Positions 11,641-25,100 of a DNA stretch of 64,000 bases are shown here, one piece after another; within the stretch, counting starts at the first letter, position 1, and every line of letters starts with the position of its first letter. Origin of the DNA: Monarcha castaneiventris obscurior (taxonomy: Eukaryota > Chordata > Aves > Passeriformes > Monarchidae); contig JAMPIT010000541.1 of the NCBI GenBank assembly GCA_026261815.1, forward strand, positions 1,116,001 through 1,180,000. Direction: 5' to 3'. The position numbers and the translations under genes were made by a program. Below the pieces are notes generated by a model, which did no database searches, was not told the DNA's origin, and was given only the letters and a program-made list of their open reading frames with translations.

Positions 11641-13200
11641 AATGTGAACTGTTCTTCCATCTGAATTATAGTAAATACCTATTTCTATGCTTCATTTCCC
11701 CATCTGTAACTTAATATTTTGTTTAAAGACAGCTGTTTGTACATTTTATCCAATCCTGCTACCACCCCACTAAAATTTTAGACAGTTGAATAGAAGAAAA
11801 ATAGATTTGTAGACCTGTGAGTGCTTCAGAGTTCCATCCTTATTCCTATGCATATTTTAAAATAAATACTTCATACTTAATTTTTTGTAAATATATTAGT
11901 GATATAAATGCCAAATACATCTAGAGTGGTTTTCCATCGATGGAATAATTAACTTTTCTCTTTTTCATGCTTAACTTTATTTCATTGCTGAAGCAGGTCC
12001 TGTGCAGTGGCTTTAAAACCCAAATAATTCTGATTTACCCATTGACATTAATTATATATTGCCAAAACATGGGAATAATTTTCTAGGCCTGACATTAAAC
12101 TGAAATATATTTGCATACAGGAATTTTTTTCCTAGTTTGCTATTGTGTAATTAAGAAAAAAATCTCATGAAGATGTATTTTTCCCTTTGTCAAACAAATA
12201 CAAGGAGTCCATAGTGCTATTGCTCAACCTTAAATCCCATGCTGGATAAAACCAGGTTTACCACAGGTTCCATTTTGATTTTCTCAGGAAAACACTTCTT
12301 TCATCCTTTCAGTTTTTTAATGGTCATCAAAAAACCCAAATCACTAACGAGTCAAACTGAAATAGATTGCGCAAAATCCACTTCATGCTTGTTTGAATAA
12401 CTTTTCCCTGGAATTCACACTGCAAAGCTCTTGAGACCTTCTCATCAGATTGACATTTCCTCGCCCTGCTGGGTCAGAAACAGGGCACTGAATGTTCTTG
12501 TGCAGCTCAGAGCCTTTGCCTCCACCACCACCACCAGGCAATGCAAACAATTAACACAAGCTTAAAGGCTTGCTAAGCTCCAAAGAATTGAAGTAAATTT
12601 GGTTGGATTTTGGGCCTACAGTTTATATCCTATACTTTTAATCAAAGACCAACATAACCAACAAGGAACTGTAGCCAGAATTTGGAGGCCTTAACCTCCA
12701 CTCAGTCCTTGTTCAAAGAACAAAACAATGGACAGGAATGAGGGAGCAATTAAAGGACCCTTTAAAATAAGCTGCAAAGTCCAAACTCAGCACAGCAAAG
12801 CTGTGGCTTGCCTAGAGTTAAGCTGGACTTGAGGGATTTCCTGCAGATATTAAAAAAACCCAACAAAACCCAAACCACCTTGGCAACTTCAAAGGCCAGT
12901 CAAGCATAAATCATATGCCTTAAAGAGAAAACAACTTCCTCTTTTCATTATAATATTGTTGAATTCTAGCACAGGTTCTTCTAAGGTCTCAGAACCAAGG
13001 GGGCCAGGAAAGTTTTGCAAGCAAATTTCTCTTTTACAGTGATGAGCTTCATCACTTTACACCTCTGTTAAATACATCATACTTGATAGCCATCAGTGGA
13101 ACAGGGGTGTCAGTTTAGCAGTCATTTCTAAATATAATTTTGGTGACAAAAATAATTTATTTTAAACATTTTAAACATTTTTTCTGTTTCTGAGTTCGTA
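11641..13200. other. AT-rich stretch, candidate conserved non-coding DNA
   Basis: No gene, and open frames of more than 60 codons are absent across most of it. It contains many TAAT, ATTA and TATTTGCATA-type words (for example around 12045-12120), suggestive of homeodomain and POU binding. A small MIR-like piece lies at 11689-11712. Conservation is not testable here. Confidence 0.25.
11689..11712 (-). mobile_element. Possible MIR SINE remnant
   Basis: CTTCATTTCCCCATCTGTAA resembles the reverse complement of the MIR segment that reads CCTCAGTTTCCCCATCTGTAA. Only about 20 bases match, so chance cannot be excluded. Confidence 0.25.
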
Positions 13201-15160
13201 AAGGCTTTCTGAGATGTGTCTGCAGTGTGATCTCGAGCACTAAATTCAATTAGGCACAGGTTTATTTACTAATGTAATCACTGTAGGAAAAATGGAATTG
13301 TTCCTTGCAGGGAAGCTGACAGCAGAGTACAGAAATCTGCTCAGGGGCTGGGAGCTTTTTTTTTTTGATTGCTGCAAAGGAATCTGTTGAGAAAACAGGA
13401 TATTATTTGCATAATGCATCAAAATGACTGTTAGTTTTCCTTTATGAAGGCACAACAAACTTCCTGACACAGATAATATCCTAGCAACTCCTTGTGGTAA
13501 CAGAGACACCATTCCAGCAACAGAAATATTTACAGTATGTTTTTATGGCATATTAAGTCTCAGCTATTTAAAAAGCTGGAGGAATTGTTGTGTATTTCTA
13601 AAAATGGATGCTCGAGAGTAAGCCTTTAGAACCATGCATAGTTCAGAACCCAATTGTTTCTTTTTTTGTGAGATGCAGGATGATTTTGGAGGAATATTTT
13701 TGAAAGACATGGTATTCCTGTCATTTTGTATTGGGCTGTGTTTTCAACAAATTTTCAGCCAAGTGGTAATTTTTTGTTAGACAAAGATTGGAGAATCTGG
13801 AGAAAGACTCGCAAAATTCAACTTTTACTGAGTAAATTATGTCATGAATATATATATAAAAAATCAACAGAGAGCTGGGATAAGACATCCTTGAAAATCC
13901 CTACTTTGAGATCCAAATATTCAACTTTCATTTTATCTAAGACATGATTTATTTAAGAATAGAATAGCATATTAAGCCTCGTCTATAGATACAATTTATA
14001 GCATAGTCCTAATTTACATACAGTTTTAATCTTATTTTTATCCTGTAGGAGATTTGCAAGAATATGAAACTTTTCAATGAAGAACTAAAGAATTTTGATA
14101 ATAAAAGGCTGGTTTCTGAACTGACTTTACACTCTGGGGTTGGTTACTCATATCTGCCCATTCCATTTCAGTCAACAGGACTTCACGGGTGAGGAACTTC
14201 CTGAGGCCCCTTCCTGAAGGAAGTTTTGGCTGCAGAAGGATGATTAGGTAAATGTGGAAGTGTCTCCTGAGCAACATTTTTCCATTTATATGCTGAAATG
14301 TCTTCCGTGGTGCCTTGCCTCAAAAAGTGAATATATAACCAGTCTAAAGCTGCATTAAATGGGTGTGAAAACCCAGTTTGAAAGTCAAGATCCACTTGTA
14401 TTTTGTAAAAACCTTTTTCTTTAGGCGCAGACCTGGATACTTCATTGTTTTTGTGTTTCAAAATGGATCAGAAATATAAAATAGGTGAAGAAGTGCAGCT
14501 CTGTTTCCTGTGAATGAGCTCTGCTGTACACATTTCCCTGGCATCCCCGAGACCTGACAGTACCTCTTTGGAGGACACCACATTAATAACCCAGCGTGGC
14601 AAACACTTGTATATTTCTGCTTTTGCAGCTTTCTCATTGACTGAATTTAGTGATTCGTTACCCCGATGACCCAAGTCAGGAAAATGTGTGTTCAAAGTAC
14701 CCTGCCATCAATCATTTTCTTAACTTTAAACACATGTCAGGTCCCCGTGAAGCTGACCAATCCTTTCCACTCTGAAAGCTGACTTTGGAGCAGCTGAAAG
14801 AAGTGGGATGTAGTTTTAAAGAGTATTTTAACCTAATCCTCCATTCCTCGCGATAAAAAAAAATCAAGACTAGGCCGCTCAGCTTATGATTTTTTAGCAA
14901 ATGGAAAATAAGGCTCAGCAGCTCAGCTACCACCACAACCAGGAGCTGTAAGAATTCTGAGAAGTTTTCTGTGAACGCAGGAATCCGTGTGGAGTTTTGC
15001 TTAATTTGTTTCATTAACTCTGTCGGGAAATATGATATAGTGCTCAGGAACGTAAACACTCTGACTTATGAGTTTGTTGCCATGCAAGTAAAGGGCTTTT
15101 TCTCAAAGTCATGGCAGACATGAGTGTACACAAAGATATTCTGCATAGCAGGGAAGGCCA
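13201..15160. other. Unique non-coding sequence
   Basis: No supportable gene. A 115-codon minus-strand frame (14712-15059) and shorter ones show no domain I recognise. No mobile element was identified. Confidence 0.5.
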
Positions 15161-17354
15161 CCCACAAAGTTATGTGAATTTAATTTTTTGATTCACATTC
15201 CTCCTCTCCCATAAAAGCCAAGGTGGGCCGTGGCTGATTTCCCATAAAGCGCTGAGAAAGCTCGAGTCATTTGGGCCTTGAACAGAGAACAAACCCACAC
15301 ACACCCCCCAGCCCCCCCAAAAGGCTCCTCTTTTTGGACATCCAGCAGGGTAGCAAATTCCCCAGAGGAAACACTCAGGCTGAGGGAAGCACTGCCAGGA
15401 TGTTTTCCTTCTGCATTTTAGAAGAAGTTCCCTGGTTGACATCAGACCTGGTCCCCAATGCCAACCCAAGGCCCAGCCACAGGAGATGGCACTGCTGGAG
15501 AAAAAGCATTTAGGGTCTTGGCACCTTTGTTTTATGGCTGCTGAGGAGGCCCTGTGGGTGGTCGGAGCCTTTGGTTTCCCTTCTGCAGCCAACGGGAGAC
15601 AGAAGGGAGATAACAGCAAGGGAAAAGGGAGAGAGAGAGTGTCACAGAATGGACAATGTGAGACATGTGGAGCCAGCTTCTCTGAGAGCTAAATTAACTT
15701 CTCCCTGGTTATGCCAATTTACAATTTTGATGTCTTGTAAAAAGTGTGTTTTATGTTGTGAAGAATGAGGGAGCAAAATTAACCCCTAACCCCAAATTTC
15801 TGCTGAGTACATCCTTCATCTTCCACTTCAGGACAAACATGAACCGAATCAAAACAGCAGTGGTGAATTTTCTTAGCATAGGCTAAAAACCTGTCCCTGC
15901 TCCTTTATTGGTGTTTGTTGCTGTGTTTACCTGGAATTTGAACAGACACTTCTGTGTTGTACGACCAGCAAATGCCAGTTCTGGGGGGTATGGAGCCAGT
16001 CACCTTGTCTGAGTGGTTTTAAATCCATGCAGAGAAGTTTCTGGCATGCCAAATATGTGTATATATAGGCATTGTCAGGCCATTTCTTTTTCAAGTTGCT
16101 ACTGGCTTCTAGCAAAAATCCTGGGAAAAGGCTCGCTGTGATTCTCTGCAAGAATCTCTGGTTTAGGAAGATGAAATTGGAAACTGGGGTATTCCTCTCT
16201 TGGAAGAAGTTGAAAACAACTTAAGCTCAGCAGATCTGCTTGAACTGTGTCTATGTTTTGCCCTGAAAGCAAAACTTCTAAGGGAAAGTTTTCCCTGAAA
16301 GTTTCAGAGAAAATATGCTTTACCTTATAACCTTGACAGCATTGGTCCTTGATCTGCATCAGACAGCAAACACACAGATAAAATTTGTAATCTAGTGGAG
16401 GCAAAATGAATTCCTCTGATCTTCGCTTTCTTCACTGGGGAAATAAAAAAAGAGGGCTTTGAGGACAAGCATGTGCTTCCAAAGGAAGGTGTGAGCTCAA
16501 CAAGGATATCCCTGCTCACTGTCTAATGACATTACGGGTTACCTCTCCAGTGTCCTCTTAGGCTTTTCCCAGGTGCAGCTGCAGAGATGAAAGCCCTGGC
16601 TTTGCTCTGTCCCTGCCTGTGGGACACCCTGAGAGTCCCCAGAGGAGTCAGCCAAGGTCAGCCGTGTCCGTGTGGGGTTCTGCAGCCTTTCTGAGGGCAC
16701 CCCACCCTCAGCCTGGGTGACCCGAACTCTGTAATGCACCCATGAGTCCCAAAGCACTCTGGGAGGCAATGCCAGGTGGGATGTGCTGCTTTTCCTACCA
16801 TGCCTCCTCAGAAACTCCTGTCCTCCAAGCCCTGTGGTGCTCTTACTCTGCACGTGGTGTTCAACCAGCACGTGGAGGCGGCAGAGGGGCAACAGTATGG
16901 AGCAAGCAGAAATCCTTTACACTGTGTTTGCAATAAATCATTTCTGGTCATGCTTAACAGCCACATCTCTGCGGAGTTCACTGACCAGAGGGGCCACAGA
17001 ACAGAGGGGATCCAGAGGCAGCAGCTGTCCCCTTTCCCTGAGGGACAGGGATGACCCTGACTTTGCAGGGCTTCTGCCTCTGGGGGAGCAGATCCTCCTG
17101 GGACGATGCAGAGGGTGGCCCTGGGAGTCAATCTCGTGGTGCCTAAGTTCAAAAAAGCTTATCCAGCAGCAGCCCCGTGGGCCTGCGAGCGCTGGAGTGC
17201 TCTGGGCCGCACTGCAGAGCCCAGGAACTGCCTGAGGCAGGTGCAAAGGGCAGAGCTGGATCACCCCTGGATCAGGAGAGAATGGGCAGGGAGCCCAGGA
17301 AGAGATGTCCTACTGTCCACAGGCCACAAAGCCCTTTTCTATCCAAAAGTTTGT
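15161..17354. other. GC-richer non-coding block, left part
   Basis: Base composition is richer in G and C than the flanks, which lengthens chance frames: 149 codons (15170-15619, minus), 150 codons (16783-17235, plus) and several overlapping frames on both strands at 16.5-17.3 kb. None has a recognisable domain. CpG is not dense enough for a CpG island. An untranslated or non-coding RNA exon could lie here but nothing points to one. Confidence 0.4.
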
Positions 17355-17355
17355 T

Positions 17356-17471
17356 GCTATCCATCACTTGTGACCACTGGAGCGACCAAGATCTGTCCCA
17401 CACTGTCAGTGCTTACACTGACAGCGTGGGACAGATCTTGGTCACCCCAGTGGTCACAAGTGGTGGATAGC
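17356..17471. repeat. 116-bp near-perfect palindrome (long hairpin)
   Basis: The left arm starts at 17356 and the right arm ends at 17471. The outermost 55 bases of each arm are reverse complements except at four positions. One more G-C pair (17411/17416) leaves a 4-base loop, CTTA (17412-17415). All four differences are transitions. Read as a minus-strand RNA, three become G-U wobbles and one a C-A mismatch, so 55 of 56 pairs could form; the plus-strand RNA would have one G-U and three A-C. This is longer and more perfect than a usual pre-miRNA hairpin of about 60-90 nt. Possible origins are a palindromic MITE-like element, an inverted duplication formed during replication, or a hairpin-RNA locus. 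I do not recognise the family, and no clear target-site duplication flanks it. Confidence 0.9.
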
Positions 17472-17472
17472 C

Positions 17473-18300
17473 AGAGAAACTCTCTGAGCAGGGTGAAGCC
17501 AGTGGATCCGATACTGTCCTGAGCATCATACCCTGTCAAAGTCTCAGAAGGAAAAAGAAGGCACTAAAAATCACTCATCCCATCAAAGGCTGTGTCAGAC
17601 TGTCCCTCAGAGGAGGGATACAGAAACAAACCGCTAAAGCAAAAATCACCATCTCTGTGCTATGCTGATTTTGACAGAAACTCTCCAAACTGACCAAAAC
17701 TGCAGCCCTTGGGCTGGTGTTTGTTGTTCTGACTTACTGAGGGTGAGGATCTGCTGCAGCTGCTCACACAGCTCTGTCTCATGCCATGTGAGCCACCCCA
17801 GTCTAGCTGAGATACCCACGTGCTGGAAGACTTAAAGCACACACCTGAGGCTCCAGGCAGAAGCCAGGCAGGATAATTTGGAACATCTCAGATGGGCTGT
17901 GGAGGCATCAGGGTCTGCCTCTTTGCGTTGGCTTTCCCTCAGAACTAAGAAAACCAGACAAACACAGTGATGGGCACCATGAGGGAAGCACAGACAGAGA
18001 GGTGGATCCCTCTTTGTGTGATCACTTTTCCCAGGCACGCTCATGATCAAGCTCAAACTTCTCCTTCTCATCACCTTGTTCGAGCAACTCTTCCTTTACT
18101 ACAGCAGGAGCTGAATTTTCCCTGTGGAGCTTGAAGCTGGCTTCCCGTGGGGACTCGTGTGATCTCCAGGAGTTAACATCCTGAGGCCAAATTAGCTTTA
18201 ACACCTCCTCATTGAGCGGGTAAATATTTACATCCAATTGTCCAGACTTTAGCATAACAACTTCAATTCCTCCTGGCAAGAAAGCCAGCACAGGTCACTT
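17473..18300. other. GC-richer non-coding block, right part
   Basis: No supportable gene. Minus-strand frames of 60, 80 and 89 codons lie here but none is recognisable. Composition falls back toward AT-rich near 18.3 kb. Confidence 0.45.
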
Positions 18301-21300
18301 TGTCAGTGACAAGGCTTCCAGATAATTAAACAACACTCACTGGCCACTAATTTATATGCATTATAACTCAGGCTTAAGAACCTAAATAGACCAATAGAAT
18401 AAACTTCACAGACACTAAACACTTATTTGCTGTGACACTATTTACATTTGAGTCTACAGAAAGCAGTAAATCAAAGAGGGACTTTGGAAGAGGAAGAAGA
18501 GAGAGCAGTCTTCCTTTTTCCAATATTAATATTTAATATCCTTTCAGACATATGCACTATTTGATGCAATTCCTAGAAAGGGGAATTTTACATAAGGACT
18601 TGAATGGGCCAAATAATTAATGGCTAAAAATGTTACAACTGCTTTTTCTGGCATAGTGGCAGGGCCTACTGTGAGAGTTTAGGGCCTGGTGTGAAAAGAA
18701 GCAAAGGAAGATGCGTAAGAACACATTAGAAGTGATTGTTCATGTGGCAGAGTTTGCAAACTGAATATTGCAAAATTATTGCCAGGAGTGCTATGAATTC
18801 TTCTTTGTGGGAAATAAGTTAAAGAGAATAAAGAATGCAAATAATATGCAATGAAAAGGGCACTCTCCCCAAAACTAGGCTGGAAAGAACCTCTGCATAA
18901 TCAAAAAGTTTGGGGGTTTGAAGCGGGGTTTTTTTTTGGTAAAACTAAGAGTGAGGCTTGAAAACAGTGAAGCTGAACAGGCAAGAAGTACAGCTACAAT
19001 TCCAGGGGTCATTCATCTCTGCCATGGGGAAATAAATAAATCAATTCCTGTTAATGTTCCTGGGTTTTAGTGTCTGGTGCTCAAATTTTGTCACCATCTT
19101 TAATGTTCTTCATATGATTTTAGTCAAACGATTTTAAATGTTGTCATTTATAACCATGTATGGAAAAATCATTTCCCATTTCTTCTTCTGCATGCAGCAA
19201 TATTCATACCAATGTACAAGTTTCTTTTTTTTTGCTTTGAACGTGGTACTTCTGTATTTCCCAAGGTGTTTTATTTCAGGAAAATGATCATGTAGATAGG
19301 TTGCATTCTTGATTGCTTTTGTATTTCCTTAGTTGTTGTATCTTTTATTACTTTTGGCAACAAATCAAAGCCAGGAGAGGTTTCTTTTCACTTGCAAGCA
19401 GGGAGTATTATACGCACCTTATCACTTCATTAAATCACTTGTTATAGTGATTTCTCAGCTTTTTTTGGCTGTTCTTCCAGTCGTTTTTGAGTTTTCCCAA
19501 ACATCACAGGGTACAATTAGTGCTAATAGTCAGCCATTATCTACATCGTTTTTCAAAAGGGAAGTATTTGATACAATTTACAGTGCAGGAGATCTGTCAG
19601 CTAATAAAGCCAGCCGGAAATGTAGACATTTTTTTCTTAGCTCTTAGTATTATTATTTTACATCCTGTTTGGTACTGAATAAACGCACTGCTCAAAGCTG
19701 GAGTGAATTTTCTTCGTGGGCACACAAGAAGGGAAGGTACAAGGCCAGATGGATTTCTCATGGCAGCAGACCCAGCAGATGTTGGTATTTAATCCCTCTG
19801 AGGGCACTGAGAGAGACCTCGATGCCTCTCAGGGCAGACGCCGTGGTGCTTCCTCTCGATGCCAGAGGAGTTTTCACTCTCATAAATAAGAGCCCTTATC
19901 TCCGACGCTGAAAATTAAGGACATTTTCAAACCAGCCCTATCAGATGGGATGCAGCAGGAGGCAGCCTCTCAGTTTGCCCCACGGGTGTCAGCGTCTGTG
20001 GTGCTCTATCACACAGCCCAAGGCTCCAGCCAGTCGTGGTGCCTCCTTCCAAGTGCTGCTCTTGCTCACTGCTTCCCATTTTAGGCAGAGCAGCCACGAG
20101 AAACTGTCCTGCTCTGGAGCTATTATTGCAAAGACAATGTCCTGACGTTTTCTCAGCTCTGTATTGCTACTGGATTTGTGTACTTGTGTTTATATACATT
20201 TTAGATTCAAAGGGCTCCCCTGTGCTGGAGTACATCCAGCCTCACCGGCGAGGTCACATTAGGGAGAGTTCTCCTTGACAGCTTCTTGGGGAAAGGCATT
20301 TTCTGCACTTTCTGTACTGAGCCCGGGGCTACAATTCATCACCAGAGGAATCTTTGATGGGGACGGCCAGATCTTCAAAACATGCAAATCAAAGTAAATA
20401 TTTTGGAATTATTATGGTGTAAGAACATGTCCTTGTCTAATGCTCTCTCATCCTGGGAGCCGCAGAGGTAAGAAGTCACTCTTCTACCCCAGCCCAGAAA
20501 AATTGCCTCTGACGGGGGGCTTGTAATCAAAATAGAAAAGGCAATGCTAAAATATTGCCCATTCAGTGTGAAAATGGAGAAGTACAGGGCCAGTCTTACT
20601 CACAGGGTCCTGATCCCACTCTCAGACACCTTGACACTTTCAGGCTCTCTAAGTGATGTGGAAATCAAGATCAAGTGAAAATTGGTGTTCAGGGTGTCTC
20701 CAGTATGAAGAACAAAGCCAGTGGCAGCCCCATTAAGCTGGAAGGAGAAAAGCAGGATCTTCTCAGGGACATGCTGAAGGATTGATTGGAGGTACAGAAG
20801 GAGGGATGGAATTAAAAAGAATTTTTCACTGGTAAAAGCTAAAGGAGGCCAGGATTTCTAAACCAATACTAATCACCTCTCTGAAGGCTGACAGACTAAG
20901 GAAAATAAATACATGCTGGAAATAATTACTGGCTACAGTAACATCATTACAAATGTTGCATATCACTGGAGCTGTCTCCTGATCTTTCATCACCCAAGTG
21001 ATGATTCCCCAGGAAAATAGATCTTACAGCTACCAATCTCTTCAGGTGATTGAACCATTGAGGCTTTCCCTGAGCGCTCTGACAGATATGGTTATGCTCA
21101 GGTCAGATATCTGTATTCAAACATCTTTATTCTGCCTGGGAATGGATGTCCTGGCAGTGTCCTGCAGACTAAGAGAGACTGCAGGGACAAAGGAATTGCA
21201 AACTCACTGGGAAATGCTGTCCCCTTCAGTTGGACCATCTGATACCAAGCCACGGGTATTTTATGCTCTCCAATAAAATATGGGTTTGAAGGCACGGCTT

Positions 21301-24300
21301 TGCTAAGTCAGTGTCATAAACAGTCCACACAAACAGAGCCTGAGAATTTTTCCAAGGAGTCAAATTCCCACTGAAGAAATGTTGAAGCTGCCTGTTTTCC
21401 ATGTGACCTGGGTAATCATTTTCTTTCCTCTGCTAGAGAAACTGAAGTCACCAAAGCAACTAAAAGTCCTATTCTGCTAATAGATAAACCGGCATTTATA
21501 TAGATGCAATTGCAGTTTACCTCTCAAAACAGGTTCACTAGTCAATGAAAAGGTGATATTCAAAAGTAATAACACTCATAAGAATATGAATCATACATTT
21601 GCCTTTTCCCCTTTAGTGAAATAATATGTGCAGAAAAACTATTGCATCTCCTCAAGATGGGAGATGCATGAAAGTGCTGGAGCTGCTTTCATCTGTGTTG
21701 GGCTAAATCAGGGGCTGTGTACCCAAACTAGATACCTCATGTTAAATTATCTCTACAGTGCAGGAACAAGTGCCTTGATTGCACTATTTTATTTCAGAGT
21801 GGTGGTTCTCAGCCCTCTTGTTTGATGACTTCATAATAGCCTGGGGTAGATCCCAGTACTGCTCAAATTTTTCTGTGCTAACTCACATTTTTCTTTATTC
21901 AGTTTTTCCTGACCAAACCAGACTGGGATTTAATATCTTTAGTGTTTCAAAGGTTGCTTAATAAACACCAGCCTGGAATAACTTGAACTGTTATTTTCTA
22001 AGACCTTCAGATTTGTCACTGGAAGGCAAAGCAGTGGCATGACCACGTTCCAAACAGCTCTAAGGCTAAAACAAAAGCAATAACACAAATACACATGTCA
22101 AGGACTTGTGCTTTTTCACCATTCCTTTCACCATCCCACACACATTTCTGTTCCAGCCATTCTGAAACATTCTCCCAACATTTATGTAAGCAAGAAATTC
22201 CAGTTTCTGCCTTTCGTGGGATTGCCTCTGTGCCTCAGGTCACTACATGTTTAAGTCTTAGTTCTTTGAATTAATTGCATGTGAACTCGTTAATGCAGAA
22301 AGCAGTTTTAAAATGTGCATTGTTTGAGGGGGAGATTACAGAATCAGACCAAGAGCAGGGCTCTATGAAAACTGGAATAATTTGGGAGGTGGAAGAAAAG
22401 GTCACGTGAATTGTGTTGGTCCTTCAGGACTTTTTGGTGATGGAAATTTGAAGCACCTGAAGTCCACCTGAATCTTGGCCCAAGGAGCACCAAAGGGCAT
22501 TGTCAGGCACACAGATCCAGTGACAGCAAAAAAACTGGCTGGGGCTCAAAGTGTCTCTCTTGTGTCTCAAGACTAGGAATTAATAAAAATATTCAATTAA
22601 AAAGGGGCATTGTCAGACACATGCCTCAAATCGCAATGTAAAGAATATCTGGTGATGAGCTACAACAGAGACAAACATCAGGTATTTGTATCTCTGCTTA
22701 TACAGTGGCCACATTTTCTCTACTTTTCTATGACCCTGCAACTTTCTTTTACGACAATGGAGAAATTAATTTGATCACAACACATGCTCTGACATGGAGC
22801 ACTTGGTTTCAAATGTCAAGTGCCACAAAAAGAGAGGCTAATTTTAACAATTTACTGTCAGTGGAAATGGGTGAAGACCCAGAAGGCCTGGCAGGATATT
22901 TATTGGTCTATCAGGCAATCTGAAAGTACATGAATACAAGCAGAATCTCAGATTCTATTGTTGTTTCCAGCAGGACATATAAACCACCATCCACATTTTC
23001 CAAAACAAAGAGGGCAATAACCTTCTCCCTGAATTTCCTATCACTGAAATAAGCAGATTTCAGCTGCTCCCAGCTTCACCAGGCCGAACTGAAACAGAGC
23101 AGTCCTATCTGTAATTATTAATTCATAAATCACTCATCCAGATTGTGTATTTTCTGTAATTCAAGGTAGGCAGGATGTGTTATGCTAACTTCTAAATCCA
23201 ATCCATGACCTCCTGTGTTTTGAGAGCAGGGCCAAAATGGAGCTGGAAAATGAGTGTCTTGGTGTTACAAGACACACTGTGCATTTGTGAAACACAGTTT
23301 GGAAAGCCTTGCAGAGTGGCAGCCATGCACAGGAAATTTGATATGTAACAGATTTAGAACAGTTATAAGGAACAACTTCCTTTATGATGACGTCTAGGAA
23401 GTCATTTATCATCTCACAGAGGAGTCTGGCACCTTAAAGTGTTTATCTAAGGAAAGGAAATGAACCCCTGTCATCTAATAGAAACAGTATTTGATCCATC
23501 TCACAAAGATGTACACTGGTCAAAGGAATTTTAAATAATCCTCAGCTCCAGCATTTGGCTATACCTGCTTCTTGTCTCCAGGAAGCTCTCAATCCATTAC
23601 TTTCCTGGTGTTTTCCTTTCTTTTCAATCCTTTCCTTATTTAGACAATCTCTGGGTTTGAACACTATCCAAGATTTATTCCTTTTCAGATTAAATTAACA
23701 AATACATCCAGTTAGTTACCTTGAGTTAAATAGCGGCTGTACTTTAAACACACCAAAAATTTCGTTTTCAGGAAGAAAACTAACTTGGATTCACTAAATA
23801 TTCCTGAAGTTTATTCCACAGACTGCAACACCAAGGCAGCCTCAGGGACCACCACTTTTAGCTCATGATCCAAAGTCCATTAAAACCTTTCCACAGTCTT
23901 CAACGGGGCTTTGATTAAGGCATGTGGGTGGGACCATCATTGAAAGCTTTGCTGAAAGAAGTGTGTTATAAGGAGAAATGTATTTAAAATGAGCAGAGAA
24001 TAAAGAGGAAAAAAGAGAGGCAAAAAGGAGGACAGGATGGGAACAGGTTTGATGGGAAGTATAAAATGGAGCGAAAATAGCAAAAAAGTCCAGGAGGAGA
24101 AATGAGAGCCAGAATGCACAAAATAGTAGATTTATTGGTCTATTGAGACAGAGATTTAAAATTGATTTGTGGGCTGAGAAACCCAAGCAGGAATCTGAAT
24201 AAGACACCAAGGACAGCAAGGAATTATGATGACTCTTCCCATAGTGTTAGAGACGGATGAGAAAATAGGTAGGGAGGAGCTCTGGGAAAAAGCAGCTCTG

Positions 24301-25100
24301 CAGGGTGGGTTTCACCAAAGTCCTGGAGCTTCAAGTCTTATTTGCTAAGTCTTGGTAGTGACAGCTTTAACCTGGGAAAGGAGCAGCCCAATACGATCCC
24401 CAGCCTGCTGTCCTGATTTTCCATGAGGGTAAAACTAAAAGAAAAGTGTGAAATTTGGTATCTTGGAGAAAGTTTGCACTTTTTAACGGCTTCTTCTGCA
24501 CCAAACAACCAGATGGAAATGTCAATTTCATAGGGCAAGTGTGAAAGAGGTCATAGGCTCAAAGTGATCAGTACTGAAAGTTGTAGTTAATTCCCCAAAA
24601 GAATGAAATAGAAACTGAAAAATTGGTACTGGTCTGCAGTCCAGGCAAGAAAAGCAGAAGAAATAAGATGGAGACTAAAGGATATGATTGTTTTCTCTGT
24701 GGGGGGAAAAAAAAAATCTATGAAGTGAAAATAAAAGTTGAGCAAAAGTTATTGTCAAACAGCAGCTTCTGCTCACAGGGCTGTATGGAAACAGCTCTTC
24801 AGGGCTTATTTAGAGATGATTGCTCTCTAGTGCTTCAGACACAAAATATTCTTTTGAAGTGACCAATATTAACTGAACCAGGTTGAATTTGTATTTTGGG
24901 GACAGTGTTGATTGCCTCAGGTAGTGCAGGTGAGTTCTAGACCCTTCCATTTCCCCTTTCACTAGGGAGCCACCACATACAAGAATTTTCCTTGAAAAAC
25001 AAAAATAAGCAAACAAAAAGAGAAGAAAGAAAGTTATTTTTCTGTTCCCTTTTACCTAAATCTCTCTTTTCATGGTGGTTCATCATGACCACTACTGCAT
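18301..25100. other. Unique non-coding sequence
   Basis: About 6.8 kb with no supportable gene. The longest frame is 118 codons on the minus strand (23863-24219). A 79-codon plus frame at 24623-24862 has a few cysteines spaced like a zinc finger, but it runs through a G/A homopolymer and lacks context. A near-identical 20-bp direct repeat occurs at 22492-22511 and 22602-22621. Confidence 0.5.
22492..22621 (+). repeat. Spaced direct repeat of about 20 bp
   Basis: A word built on GGGCATTGTCAGGCACA (22492-22511) recurs with a few changes at 22602-22621, about 110 bases downstream. It may be a small tandem duplication whose middle has diverged or an old target-site duplication. No mobile element is recognised between the copies. 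Confidence 0.35.

Noticed and set aside
24623..24862. Cysteine spacing resembling a zinc finger in a 79-codon frame
   Set aside because: The frame crosses a G/A homopolymer, lacks the full set of ligands for a known finger class, and has no exon signals.
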